From Candidatus Merdivicinus excrementipullorum (GTDB lineage Bacteria > Bacillota > Clostridia > Oscillospirales > Ruminococcaceae), in the NCBI GenBank assembly GCA_018716725.1, contig DVJP01000039.1, positions 1 to 64,000 on the forward strand: a stretch of 64,000 nucleotides of DNA, given 5' to 3'. How positions within the stretch are numbered: the stretch's first letter is position 1; each line of letters starts with the position of its first letter. The translations under genes were made by a program, and so were the position numbers. The notes beneath the pieces were generated by a model that had not been told where the DNA came from, searched no databases, and was given only the letters and a program-made list of their open reading frames with translations. Below, piece by piece: positions 25,061-34,155 of this stretch.

Positions 25061-25548
25061 ATTATAACAGGAAAGTTCTGTAAACGCCAGCAGTTGACCG
25101 CAATGATTCTGTAAAGCGATGTAATTTTTAAAACATCAATATTTTGTCCCCGGCTTAGCCCAATTTTTCAGAAAGCTGGCGATTCGCGCCGCGCCCCGCT
25201 ATGCCTGATGGACAATCTTCCTTAAAACGCCCGGTAACCTTTATATTTTTCAGAAAATTGAGAAACAATTGATTTGCGAGCCCGCGTTTTTACAAAAAGC
25301 GCGGATTAATTTTTTATAAGCCTCCAAAATCAGTTAAAACAATTGCCAAACTAACGCAAAAAAATAAATCAAAAAGGAAGCGTTTGTAAAAAACAGCTAT
25401 AAAATTAAGATACAAATGGCTGCAAATAGAAAAATCACATAAAATTGCGCTGTAAAATATTTGTGAAAAGCCCTTGCTTTTTTTGTCCGGATTTATACGG
25501 CAACCTTACAGGAACCTGCTGTTATATGCGGGGTCCTTCCGCTATAAT
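25061..25548. promoter_or_regulatory. AT-rich control region of the phosphonate island
   Basis: The regulator's -10 (TATAAT, minus strand, 25061–25066) and the rightward operon's -10 (TATAAT, 25543–25548) bound an unusually AT-rich stretch with no gene. TGCTGTTATATGC (25517–25529) lies over the -35 position of the rightward promoter, and CCTGTTATAATAG overlaps the regulator's own -10. TGTAAA/TTTACA words recur (25079, 25110, 25384, 25452), a possible trace of Pho-type boxes, although their spacing is irregular. Confidence 0.5.
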
Positions 25549-25554
25549 GAGGAC

Positions 25555-25670
25555 TGTAAGAACGATAAGGAGGAAAAACCGTAAAAAGCTGGCCGCGTGC
25601 GTTTAGTTTCATGAAAATGGATTTTTGACTGGCCAGTGTGTTTCGCTGTCAAACGAAAAGGAGAATGTTT
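25555..25670 (+). promoter_or_regulatory. structured 5' leader of the C-P lyase operon
   Basis: About 115 nt lie between the expected start site and phnD. It holds a perfect Shine-Dalgarno (AAGGAGG, 25567–25573) with no start codon at working distance. CTGGCC (25589–25594) can pair with GGCCAG (25631–25636). TTTCG/CGAAA forms a small hairpin just before the real ribosome-binding site. I recognise no known riboswitch. Confidence 0.4.
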
Positions 25671-26774
25671 ATGAAAATTCAAAAAGTACTGACCTCTACC
25701 TTTGCCGCGGTTTTAATGATCTCCATGCTGGCAGGCTGCTCCGCTGCCGCCGGCGGCGAGTCTTCTCAGACTGCTGACAATTCCGCCGCAAACAGTCAGC
25801 CCCAGGAAAGCAATGCCGAAGAAACTTCCGGAAATTACGCCGATACCATCACCCTGGTCTGGTACCCCAATGAATCGGCGGAAGATTACGACGTAGCCCG
25901 CGAAGAATATGCCCGCCTTTTTAAAGAAGCCACCGGCAAGGAAGTAGAGCAGAAGCTGACCACCGACTATGCCATTGCCATCGAATCCCTGGCCAGCGGC
26001 ACCGCCCAAATCTGCTTTATGGGAGCGCAGGGATATATTGAGGCGAAAAACGCCAACGATGCCGTAGAGCCTCTGTTTGTAAACTCCGGCGCTTCCGGCA
26101 CTCTGGACGACGCCCTGTATTACAGCTTTCTGTGCGTGAACAAAGGCGAGGAAGGGGAGTACGCCGACGGAGACGGCTATTCTATTGACAATATCCAGGG
26201 CAAGCGCATGTCCTTTGTTTCCAACAGCTCCACCTCCGGCTTTAAAGTCCCCAGCAGCTCCATTATCAGCCATTTCGCGGACCAGAACCTGACGGAGGAC
26301 GATCTGATTGAAGGCGGCGAGGATATGCTGTTCTCCCAGGTCCTGTTCGGCGGCTCCCACCAGGGTTCAGCCTTTAACCTGCTTTCCGGAAAAGCGGACG
26401 TAGCGGCCTTCTGCGATACGGAAATCGCCCCCTATGCCGCCTGTGTGGACGGAGAGGAGAATACTGCCGGCGCCACATACGCCATTAACGCCGACGCCAG
26501 CGCCCCCTTTGACACTGTAACCGGCAAGGAATTCGTCATCATCCAATCCACCCCTGTCCTCAACGGGCCTTTTGCTTACAACTCCGACGCTTTGGACCCT
26601 GTAGACGTAAAAGCGATCCAGGATCTGTTCACCTCCGATGAGGTGGCCAACAACGAGCTGATCTTTGTCCCCGCGGACTCCGACGGCGTTGGGATGTTTG
26701 AAAAAACAGACCAGGAGCGTTTTGTCCTGGTGGACGACTCCTGGTTCGACCCCATCCGCGACCTGAGCAAATAA
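25671..26774 (+). CDS. phnD: phosphonate-binding lipoprotein of the C-P lyase operon
   Basis: A 367-residue PhnD-family lipoprotein. Signal peptide with lipobox LAGC (Cys23), a Ser/Gln/Glu-rich linker to about 55, then the binding fold with WYPNESAEDYD, FMGAQGYIEA, SFVSNSSTSGFKVPS and FGGSHQGSAF. The ATG at 25671 has AAGGAG upstream. It is longer than, and clearly diverged from, the PhnD of the phnX operon. As first gene of the rightward operon it captures phosphonates for the importer encoded next and for C-P lyase. Confidence 0.94.
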   Translation: MKIQKVLTSTFAAVLMISMLAGCSAAAGGESSQTADNSAANSQPQESNAEETSGNYADTITLVWYPNESAEDYDVAREEYARLFKEATGKEVEQKLTTDYAIAIESLASGTAQICFMGAQGYIEAKNANDAVEPLFVNSGASGTLDDALYYSFLCVNKGEEGEYADGDGYSIDNIQGKRMSFVSNSSTSGFKVPSSSIISHFADQNLTEDDLIEGGEDMLFSQVLFGGSHQGSAFNLLSGKADVAAFCDTEIAPYAACVDGEENTAGATYAINADASAPFDTVTGKEFVIIQSTPVLNGPFAYNSDALDPVDVKAIQDLFTSDEVANNELIFVPADSDGVGMFEKTDQERFVLVDDSWFDPIRDLSK

Positions 26775-26795
26775 CACAAAAGGAGCGACACGATT

Positions 26796-27566
26796 ATGGC
26801 ACTGCTTGCATTCCAAAACGTAAGCAAGACTTACAACAATGTGACCAAGGCTTTGCAGGACGTCACATTTTCTCTGGAGGAAGGCGAGTTCGTGTCCATC
26901 ATCGGCCCCTCCGGGGCCGGAAAATCGACGCTGCTGCGATGCGTAAACCGCTTGGTTGACGCGTCGCAGGGCGCCATTTTTTTCGATGGGCAGGATGTAA
27001 CCAAGGCTGGGAAAAAAGAGCTGCGGCAGCTCCGCACCAAAACCGGCATGATTTTCCAGCACTATAACCTGGTGGACCGTCTGAGCGTCATTGAAAACGT
27101 CCTCCACGGCCTTTTGGGGCAGAAATCCACCTTCAGCGGCATGGCCGGCCATTATACGGAATCGGAAAAAGCCGAAGCCTTCCAGATTATCCAGGAAATG
27201 GGGCTGGCGGAGCAGGCGTATAAACGCTGCGACGAGCTTTCCGGCGGCCAAAAACAGCGGGTAGGCATTGCCCGGGCCATTATGCAGAAGCCAAAGCTCA
27301 TCCTTTGCGACGAGCCTATCGCTTCCCTGGACCCCAAATCCTCCAAGGTGATTATGGACCATTTGAAAAAGATCAACCAAACGAAAAAAATTACCTGTCT
27401 GGTGAACCTGCATCAGGTGGACGTGGCGGTAAAATATTCCGAGCGGATTATCGGCGTGTCCGGCGGCCGGATTGTCTACGACGGCCCCTCCTCCCAGCTG
27501 ACTACGGGGATGATCCACGAAATTTACCAGTCCGGCAGCCAGGACTTGATTACAGATGTGGGGTGA
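26796..27566 (+). CDS. phnC: phosphonate ABC transporter ATPase
   Basis: A 256-residue ABC ATPase with Walker [11 protein letters not shown]-loop MIFQHYNLV, signature [12 protein letters not shown], Walker [13 protein letters not shown] and H-loop NLHQVDVA. It lies between phnD and two phnE genes and energises the second importer of the island. It resembles the leftward PhnC closely in its motifs, which suggests the DCEE set arose by duplication. Confidence 0.95.
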   Translation: MALLAFQNVSKTYNNVTKALQDVTFSLEEGEFVSIIGPSGAGKSTLLRCVNRLVDASQGAIFFDGQDVTKAGKKELRQLRTKTGMIFQHYNLVDRLSVIENVLHGLLGQKSTFSGMAGHYTESEKAEAFQIIQEMGLAEQAYKRCDELSGGQKQRVGIARAIMQKPKLILCDEPIASLDPKSSKVIMDHLKKINQTKKITCLVNLHQVDVAVKYSERIIGVSGGRIVYDGPSSQLTTGMIHEIYQSGSQDLITDVG

Positions 27567-27571
27567 GGGGT

Positions 27572-28363
27572 ATGCAGAAAACAATGGATGTTTTTCAAAA
27601 GCGCAAACTTACCTATACGGCGGTATTTTTGGCGGCCCTGGCTATTTTTGCCGGCTCCTCCCTGGTTACCCAATTTAACGCCGTCCAGGGCCTGGCTTCC
27701 TTTCCTGCGGCCATAGGCTGGATTGCAGAAAACTTAATCCCCGACCAGACCGCCCTGGAACGCCTGCCCAAAATCTTGGATAAGCTGCTGGAAACGGCCC
27801 TGCTGTCGGTGGCGGTGACAGTTGTCGCGGCGGTATTCGCTTTCTTTTTCAGCCTGCTCGGCTCCAATATCACCAAAATAAACGGGATTGTAAAACGGGT
27901 TGTGCGGATTGTGGCGGCTTTTTTCCGGAACGTTCCGGACGTGGTGTGGGCCATGCTGCTGATGTTTTCTTTCGGGCAAAACATCCTGACAGGCTTCTTC
28001 GCCCTGTTTTTCACCACCTTCGGGCTGCTGACCCGGGCCTTTATTGAAACCATTGACGAAGTGAGCGCCAGCTGCGTAGAAGCTCTGGAAGCCACCGGCG
28101 CCAATTTCCTCAAGGTGGTATTCCAAGGGGTCATCCCCTCCTCCCTGTCCGGCATCACCACCTGGGTGCTTTACATGATTGAAACTAACATCCGCAGTTC
28201 TACCCTCATCGGAATTTTGACCGCCACCGGCATCGGATACCTGTTTGACCTTTACTATAAAAGGCTGGATTTTTCATCCGCAAGCCTTGTAGTCCTGTCG
28301 ATTGTGGTGTTAGTGCTGGTGATTGAAACGGCGTCCAATAAGATCAGGAAGGTGATTTTGTAA
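27572..28363 (+). CDS. phnE: phosphonate ABC transporter permease (first)
   Basis: A 263-residue permease with TM helices from about 13 onwards and the coupling region TNIRSSTLIGILTATGIGYL. The ATG at 27572 lies 5 bases after phnC; longer in-frame openings overlap phnC. It shares one base with the next phnE (TAATG), so both permeases are made at matched levels. It forms the membrane channel with that partner. Confidence 0.92.
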   Translation: MQKTMDVFQKRKLTYTAVFLAALAIFAGSSLVTQFNAVQGLASFPAAIGWIAENLIPDQTALERLPKILDKLLETALLSVAVTVVAAVFAFFFSLLGSNITKINGIVKRVVRIVAAFFRNVPDVVWAMLLMFSFGQNILTGFFALFFTTFGLLTRAFIETIDEVSASCVEALEATGANFLKVVFQGVIPSSLSGITTWVLYMIETNIRSSTLIGILTATGIGYLFDLYYKRLDFSSASLVVLSIVVLVLVIETASNKIRKVIL

Positions 28364-29232
28364 TGACCAACGACGCGGCCCTCCGACAAAACCCGATTCC
28401 CCTGGAGCTGGAACAGCTGATCTGCCGTTCCCGCAGCGGGAAAATCAAAATCGGGGCCAAAAACAAAAGCCGCCATGCGGTAAAGGCGCTGATTATCGTG
28501 CTGCTGGGGCTTACGGTACTGGCTTTCGCCACCTTTGATTACCAGAACATCGATTTCGCCCAGGCGGCAGCAGACACCCTGCACAATATAAAAACGGTGT
28601 TTTTCGAGCCGAAGCTGTCCCGGGATACCATCGCCGGCGTGCTCTGGCAGCTGCTGGTGACCTTCTGTTTAGGGGCGCTTTCCACCATCCTTGGGGCGGC
28701 GCTGGCTTTTTTCTGCGCCCTTCTCTGCGCCCGGAATATCGCCGGGCCGGTTTCGGTGAACGTTGTCAAAAGCATTGTCGCCATAGTCCGGGCGGTCCCC
28801 ACCGTTTTGTGGGTGCTGATTTTTGCCGTTTCCGCCGGATTGGGAAGCGTGGCGGCAGTTGTGGGCTTAACCTTCCACAGCTTTGCTTATCTCACCAAAG
28901 CCTACGCCGAATCCATTGAGGAAATGGACCCCGGCATCATCGAGGCGCTGAAAGCCAACGGCGCGGGCTACTGGCAAATCGTTTTCCAGGCCATTGTGCC
29001 GGCCACGATTACCTATATGGTGGCATGGACATTTATGCGGTTCGAGATCAATTTCACCAACGCCGTGGCCATGGGCGCGGCTGCCGGGGCCGGCGGCATC
29101 GGCTTCAACCTCTTTATGGCGGGGAGCTTCTACTTTGACCTGCACGAAATGGGCCTGCTCACCTATGTGGTGGTCGCCGCAGTGGTCATCTTAGAGGCGG
29201 TTTCCACGAAAATCAAAGCAAAAGTCAAATAG
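28363..29232 (+). CDS. phnE: phosphonate ABC transporter permease (second)
   Basis: A 289-residue PhnE permease. A charged 45-residue N-terminal arm precedes the first TM (about 44–60). The coupling segment is FTNAVAMGAAAGAGGIGFNL. It overlaps the first phnE by one base. The unequal pair matches the leftward operon, where two permeases also serve one PhnC. Confidence 0.93.
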   Translation: MTNDAALRQNPIPLELEQLICRSRSGKIKIGAKNKSRHAVKALIIVLLGLTVLAFATFDYQNIDFAQAAADTLHNIKTVFFEPKLSRDTIAGVLWQLLVTFCLGALSTILGAALAFFCALLCARNIAGPVSVNVVKSIVAIVRAVPTVLWVLIFAVSAGLGSVAAVVGLTFHSFAYLTKAYAESIEEMDPGIIEALKANGAGYWQIVFQAIVPATITYMVAWTFMRFEINFTNAVAMGAAAGAGGIGFNLFMAGSFYFDLHEMGLLTYVVVAAVVILEAVSTKIKAKVK

Positions 29233-29249
29233 AATCGAGGAACGACAAC

Positions 29250-29675
29250 ATGAACAAACGGCGGTTATCGAAAATCCTGGCCAAGGCCGGCCCCCGGCAG
29301 GTGCAGGAATTGGCGGAGGAAATCAAGGCTCAGCATGAAATTACCGTGGTCAAGGCCCCGGAAAAATCCTTAGTCATGATTAAAATGCGGGACCCTGTAA
29401 AGGAAAGCCTCTTTTACCTGGGGGAAGTCATCGTCAGCGAAGCCATTGTGGATCTGGACGGCGCCAAGGGCACGGCCGTTCTCATGGGCGACGACTATGA
29501 AAAGGCGCTGGATATGGCGGTCATCGACGCTGCCTGCAACAAAGGCGTTTTTGCGCGCTTCGACGCGCTGGAACAGCTGGAAGCGGAACAAAACCGCCGG
29601 ACAGAGCAGGAAAACGCCCTCTTTTTAAAAACAATGGTAAACTTTACATCCATGGACTCGGAGGCCGCACAATGA
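29250..29675 (+). CDS. phnG: C-P lyase core subunit PhnG
   Basis: A 141-residue subunit of the C-P lyase core complex (PhnGHIJ). With PhnI and PhnH it helps join the phosphonate to the 1' carbon of ribose from ATP, releasing adenine. The family pattern is seen in LYYLGEV-like FYLGEVIVSEAIV and MGDDYEKALDMAVIDAA. It overlaps phnH by 4 bases. It begins the catabolic half of the operon 17 bases after the permeases. Confidence 0.93.
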   Translation: MNKRRLSKILAKAGPRQVQELAEEIKAQHEITVVKAPEKSLVMIKMRDPVKESLFYLGEVIVSEAIVDLDGAKGTAVLMGDDYEKALDMAVIDAACNKGVFARFDALEQLEAEQNRRTEQENALFLKTMVNFTSMDSEAAQ

Positions 29676-30244
29676 AGCAGCTGCACACCTTTCACGAAGT
29701 ATATGATTCTCAAAAAACCTTCCGCCTGATATTGGAAGGGATGGCAAACCCCGGCCGGAAGCTTTCCTTAGCGGAGACGGCCGGAAAGCTCTACGGCAGC
29801 AGCCCCGAAATGCTGGCGGCGGCCATGACCCTCTGCGACAGCAGCGTTTCCTTCTGCTGCGTTGGGGACCGGGAACTGCCGGAGCAGATCCGGCTGCACA
29901 CCCATTCCCCCCAAATTCCCATCGATGAAGCGGATTTTCTGTTTATCACAGACCCTTCCCAAATGGAAGCGGCGTTTTCCCAGGCAAAATGCGGGACTCT
30001 GGAAAATCCCCACGCATCGGCCACCTTGTTTATCCGGGACGCCGGCCCGGAAACCGAAAAAATCCGCCTTTCCGGCCCCGGAATCAACGGCAGCATGGAA
30101 TGCGCCGTTTCTGAAACAGCCTGCCGTGCCGTATCTCTGCGGGACGCCCAGCAATATGAATACCCGCAGGGTGTGGACCTGGTGCTGATAAAGCCTGACG
30201 GGACGTTTTTCTGCGTCCCGCGGCTGGTAAGAAAGGAGGGATAA
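29672..30244 (+). CDS. phnH: C-P lyase core subunit PhnH
   Basis: A 190-residue core subunit of C-P lyase. Family landmarks are the N-terminal TFRLILEGMANPGR, the central DSSVSFCC and the C-terminal YPQGVDLVLI. PhnH resembles a PLP-enzyme fold without the cofactor and stabilises the PhnGI assembly. The start overlaps phnG by 4 bases, and phnI follows after 3 bases. Confidence 0.94.
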   Translation: MKQLHTFHEVYDSQKTFRLILEGMANPGRKLSLAETAGKLYGSSPEMLAAAMTLCDSSVSFCCVGDRELPEQIRLHTHSPQIPIDEADFLFITDPSQMEAAFSQAKCGTLENPHASATLFIRDAGPETEKIRLSGPGINGSMECAVSETACRAVSLRDAQQYEYPQGVDLVLIKPDGTFFCVPRLVRKEG

Positions 30245-30247
30245 GCC

Positions 30248-31312
30248 ATGGCATATGTAGCAGTATCCGGCGGCGAGGAGGCCATTGAGTCCAGCATTCA
30301 GCTGCTGGAATATTACCGGAGCAATTCCCAAAAGGATTTGGAACTGGAAACAATTGAAACGAAGCTGTCCCTTCTGGTAGACCGGGTGATGAGCGAGGCG
30401 GGGCTTTATTCTCCCCGCTATGCGGCCCTGGCTTTGAAGCAGTGCGAAGGGAGCGCTGAGGAAGCGGTGTTCCTTCTGCGGGCCTACCGTTCCACCTTAA
30501 AGCGCAGCTATGACACGAAGGTGGCTGACACCGCCAATATGCGGATCGTGCGCCGGATTTCCGCCGCCTTTAAGGACATCCAGGGCGGGCAGATTTTAGG
30601 CGCAACTTACGACTACACCCACCGGCTGATGAACTTTTCCCTGGCGGAGGAGGACGCCGCCGGGCTTTGCCGCCGGATGCAGGCAGAAATCGACGCCCAG
30701 GAGCCGGTTTCGGTGGAACCCTGCGGACGGGTTTCAGAGGAGCTGAAAAAGGAAGGGCTAATCGACCGCTATCCTTTAGACGAAACGCCGCCCTTTGACG
30801 TGACCCAGAATCTTTTGGAATTCCCCGCCTCCCGGAGCGCCCGCCTGCAAACCCTGACCCGGGCGGATATGGGCTTTCTTTCCGGCCTTGCTTACTCTGT
30901 TTTGCGGGGATTCGGGCAGGTGCATCCCACAGTCGGGGAGCTGCGCACCGGGTATCTGGAACTGGAAGTGCCTTATTTGCAGGACGAGTCCGAAAGCCTG
31001 TGGATCGGTGAAATTTTAGTGACAGAAACAGAAGTTTTTAATGAGTCCGACAGCAAAAACCAGCTGAAGCTGGCCTGCGGCTACGGGATTATTTTCGGCC
31101 GCAATGAGAATAAGGCCATTGCCATGGCTGTGCTGGACCACGAGCTGGACCAGGGCGGGGATTATCCCAGCCAGGACGAGGAATTTGTCCTGATGCACGG
31201 GGACAGCCTGGAAATGAACGGGTTCATCTCCCACCTGAAGCTGCCCCATTATGTGACCTTCCAGTCGAAACTGGACGCGGTCCGCAAAACCCGGAGGGAA
31301 AATCATGAATGA
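30248..31312 (+). CDS. phnI: C-P lyase core subunit PhnI
   Basis: A 354-residue subunit. PhnI carries the nucleosidase activity that displaces adenine and, in the complex, forms the ribose 1-phosphonate triphosphate. It starts MAYVAVSGGEEAIESS, a strongly conserved opening. RVMSEAGLYSPRYAALALKQ and the C-terminal GYGIIFGRNENKAIAMA are also typical. GGAGGGATAAGCC precedes the ATG. It overlaps phnJ by 8 bases. Confidence 0.95.
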   Translation: MAYVAVSGGEEAIESSIQLLEYYRSNSQKDLELETIETKLSLLVDRVMSEAGLYSPRYAALALKQCEGSAEEAVFLLRAYRSTLKRSYDTKVADTANMRIVRRISAAFKDIQGGQILGATYDYTHRLMNFSLAEEDAAGLCRRMQAEIDAQEPVSVEPCGRVSEELKKEGLIDRYPLDETPPFDVTQNLLEFPASRSARLQTLTRADMGFLSGLAYSVLRGFGQVHPTVGELRTGYLELEVPYLQDESESLWIGEILVTETEVFNESDSKNQLKLACGYGIIFGRNENKAIAMAVLDHELDQGGDYPSQDEEFVLMHGDSLEMNGFISHLKLPHYVTFQSKLDAVRKTRRENHE

Positions 31313-32138
31313 CAATTACAATTACGCCTTTTTAGACGAAGGTTCCAAACGGGAGATCCGCCGCAGCGTTTTAAAAGCGGTGGCCATTCCCGGCTACCAG
31401 GTCCCCTTTGGCTCCCGGGAGCTGCCTATCGGCCGGGGCTGGGGAACCGGCGGGATCCAGCTGACCCTGTCCCTCATCGGCCCCGCCGATACGCTGAAGG
31501 TTATCGACCAGGGCAGCGATGAGAGCGTCAACGCCGTCAACATCAAAAAATTCGTCAAAATGTGCACCGGCGTCCCCTGCACAACCCGCACCCAGGACGC
31601 TACCCTGATCCAGACCCGGCACCGGATCCCGGAAATCCCCATGCGGAATGACCAGATCCTGGTTTTGCAGGTCCCCATCCCGGAACCCCTGCGGATTGTG
31701 GAACCCAAAGAGGAAGTCACCAAGCGGATGCACGCCGAAATGGACTACGCCCCCATCTGGCTCCAGCTTTACGAGAGCCTGGTGAAATACGGGAAGGTCA
31801 CCATCAGCAGCGAATACCCCTGCACTGTGGAGGACCGGTATATTATGAACCCCAGCCCCATCCCGAAATTTGACAATCCCAAGCTTCACGAAGCCCAGTG
31901 CCTTTACCTGTTCGGCGCCGGACGGGAAAAGAAAATCTACGCCATCCCGCCCTATACCAAGGTGGTTTCCCTGGCCTTTGAAGACGTGCCTTTTGAAAGA
32001 GAAAGCTTTGCGGGCAAAAAGTGCCGGCTGTGCGGCAGTACTGATACTTACTTAGATGAAATCTTTGATTCAGCCACCGGCGAACGCTATTACCAATGCT
32101 CCGATACATCCTACTGCAAGGAGGTCCGTTCCCGATGA
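31305..32138 (+). CDS. phnJ: C-P lyase radical SAM subunit
   Basis: A 277-residue radical-SAM enzyme that breaks the carbon-phosphorus bond, giving a hydrocarbon and 5-phosphoribosyl 1,2-cyclic phosphate. The spacing C-x2-C-x21-C-x5-C is complete (Cys240, 243, 265, 271), three cysteines for the [4Fe-4S] cluster plus the catalytic thiyl cysteine, matching the arrangement in E. coli PhnJ. YNYAFLDEGSKREIRRS is the usual opening. It overlaps phnK by 4 bases (ATGA). With every active-site cysteine present it is expected to be active. Confidence 0.97.
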   Translation: MNDNYNYAFLDEGSKREIRRSVLKAVAIPGYQVPFGSRELPIGRGWGTGGIQLTLSLIGPADTLKVIDQGSDESVNAVNIKKFVKMCTGVPCTTRTQDATLIQTRHRIPEIPMRNDQILVLQVPIPEPLRIVEPKEEVTKRMHAEMDYAPIWLQLYESLVKYGKVTISSEYPCTVEDRYIMNPSPIPKFDNPKLHEAQCLYLFGAGREKKIYAIPPYTKVVSLAFEDVPFERESFAGKKCRLCGSTDTYLDEIFDSATGERYYQCSDTSYCKEVRSR

Positions 32139-32968
32139 ACCTGAAAGAACAGCCTGTTTTAAGCGTCCGCAATTTAACCGTGCGCTATGGGGAGGGCTGC
32201 CCCCATTGCCAGGAAAGCCTGGAAAAAAACCGCTGCCCCCACTGCGGCTCCGTTTGGGCGGCCAACAATCTGTCTTTAGACGTGTTCCCGGGGGAAGTCC
32301 TGGGCATCGTAGGGGAAAGCGGCTCCGGGAAATCAACCTTGATGCAGAGCCTTTACTTCGATCTGACCCCCACCCAAGGGGCGGCATATCTCCAAATGTA
32401 TAAAAATGGCCAGCAGAGCATCTGGGAAGCCAGCGCCGCCGAAAAACGCCAGATTAAGAACACCATGATGGGGATGGTATACCAAAACCCTATCCGGGGG
32501 CTGCGGATGGACTACTCCGCCGCTTCCAATATCGCCGAAAAAATCATTGCCGCCGGAAGCCGGAACGCCGGCCAAATGACCCAGCGAGCCAAAGAGCTTC
32601 TGCAGGCGGTTGAAATCCTCACTTCCCGCATGAGCGAGGCGCCTAAGAACTTTTCCGGAGGAATGCAGCAGCGGGTGCAGATTTCCAAAGCCTTGGCCAA
32701 CAACCCTTCCCTGCTCCTGCTGGACGAGGTGACTACCGGCCTTGATTTGTCTGTTCAGGCCCGGGTGCTGGACTTAATCCGCAAAATCAAGGCAAAATAC
32801 GGCATTTCCATTTTGCTGGTTTCCCATGATTTGGCGGTAATCCGGATGCTGGCCGACCGCACCATTGTCATGCTGGACGGAAAAATCATCGAAAGCGGCT
32901 TAACGGACCAAATCCTGGAAGATCCCCAGCACGCATATACCCAGCAGCTGGTCCATTCCCTGCTGTAA
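32135..32968 (+). CDS. phnK: C-P lyase ATPase PhnK with a four-cysteine insert
   Basis: A 277-residue ABC-type ATPase that docks on the PhnGHIJ core. Walker A is GESGSGKST, the signature is FSGGMQQRVQIS, Walker B is LLLLDEVTTGLD, and the H-loop is LLVSHDLAVI. Between the first strand and Walker A lies GCPHCQESLEKNRCPHCGS, a CxxC-x9-CxxC knuckle that could bind zinc. E. coli PhnK, as I recall it, has a plain loop there. AAGGAGG precedes the ATG at 32135. It is followed by phnM after 12 bases. Confidence 0.94.
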   Translation: MNLKEQPVLSVRNLTVRYGEGCPHCQESLEKNRCPHCGSVWAANNLSLDVFPGEVLGIVGESGSGKSTLMQSLYFDLTPTQGAAYLQMYKNGQQSIWEASAAEKRQIKNTMMGMVYQNPIRGLRMDYSAASNIAEKIIAAGSRNAGQMTQRAKELLQAVEILTSRMSEAPKNFSGGMQQRVQISKALANNPSLLLLDEVTTGLDLSVQARVLDLIRKIKAKYGISILLVSHDLAVIRMLADRTIVMLDGKIIESGLTDQILEDPQHAYTQQLVHSLL

Positions 32969-32980
32969 GGAGGAACCCTT

Positions 32981-34153
32981 GTGATCGCAATTAAAAACGG
33001 GCGGATCGTCCTGCCCGACCGCATTCTTGACGGCAAAACCCTGGTCCTTGACGGGGACCGCATCCACTCTATTGGGGAGGAAATACCGCCTGAGGCAGGC
33101 AAAGTCATCGACGCTCACGGCCGTTTCATCACCCCCGGATTTTTCGACGTCCATTCCGATAAAATCGAGCAGTTTATCCTGCCCCGTCCCACTGCGCAGT
33201 TTGACTTTGAACTGGCGTTAAAGGAATGCGAACGGGAACTGCTCCATCTGGGGATTACCACCATTTATCACTCCTTTTCCCTGCTGAAAGACGAGCTGTT
33301 TGGGAAATCCCCCCTCCGCACCCGGGAAAACGTGGAAAAAATGGCGGCGTTAATCCGGGATATTCACGACCGGAACCATTTAATCCACCACCGGTTCCAT
33401 CTCCGCATTGAAATCGACAATTTGGACGCCTACGACATTGCCAAAGCCATGATTGCCCAGGGGCTTGCCCACGAAATCTCCTTCATGGACCATTCGCCGG
33501 GGCAGGGGCAGTACCGGAACCTGGAAATTTACCAGAAAACCATCCGCAAATACCACGGCCGTGAAATCGAGGAGCTGGGGTTTGAAAAGGTGCTGGAAAT
33601 GCAGCGGAACAAAAAGACCCTGTCCTTTGAGCAGTTAAAGGAGCTTTGCCGGTTTGCCCATGAAAACGGGGTGGCCGTGGCCTCCCACGACGACGACACC
33701 CTGGAAAAGCTGGATATCAACCGGGAAATCGGGGTGGACATCAGCGAATTCCCCATTAACCTAGAGGCGGCAAAATATGCAAGGTCCCTGGGCTTCGCAA
33801 CGGTGGTGGGGGCGCCCAACATCCTGCTGGGAGGCTCCCATTCCGGCAATATGTCGGCGGCCGAGGCAATCCAGGCCGGGTGCGCGGATATCCTCTGCTC
33901 CGATTATTACCCCCCGGCTATCCTTCACAGCATCTTTGCCATGCATTTGAAATACGGCGTCCCCCTGCCGGAAATGGTCAAAAAAGCCACCTTAAATCCC
34001 GCCGTCGCTATGGGACTTGGCCAGGATTACGGCTCCATTGAACCCGGCAAAAAAGCGGACCTGCTGGTCATTGGGATTTTGGACGGCTATCCGGTCATTA
34101 CCCATGTGCTGGTGGACGGCCGCACCACATCCCGCGTGGAATACCGGAGGTAA
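32981..34153 (+). CDS. phnM: alpha-D-ribose 1-methylphosphonate 5-triphosphate diphosphatase
   Basis: A 390-residue amidohydrolase-fold enzyme that removes pyrophosphate from ribose 1-phosphonate 5-triphosphate before PhnJ acts. Metal-site features: FFDVHSDKIEQF near 50 (the family's HxD variant), IDNLDAYD, VASHDDDT and the closing SIEPGKKADLLVIG. Translation starts at GTG 32981, behind AAGGAGG. It lies between phnK and phnL, as in many C-P lyase operons. Confidence 0.95.
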   Translation: MIAIKNGRIVLPDRILDGKTLVLDGDRIHSIGEEIPPEAGKVIDAHGRFITPGFFDVHSDKIEQFILPRPTAQFDFELALKECERELLHLGITTIYHSFSLLKDELFGKSPLRTRENVEKMAALIRDIHDRNHLIHHRFHLRIEIDNLDAYDIAKAMIAQGLAHEISFMDHSPGQGQYRNLEIYQKTIRKYHGREIEELGFEKVLEMQRNKKTLSFEQLKELCRFAHENGVAVASHDDDTLEKLDINREIGVDISEFPINLEAAKYARSLGFATVVGAPNILLGGSHSGNMSAAEAIQAGCADILCSDYYPPAILHSIFAMHLKYGVPLPEMVKKATLNPAVAMGLGQDYGSIEPGKKADLLVIGILDGYPVITHVLVDGRTTSRVEYRR

Positions 34154-34155
34154 CC

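Noticed and set aside
26367..27584. A 405-codon minus-strand open frame
   Set aside because: Antisense to phnD and phnC, whose motifs are complete; no independent support.
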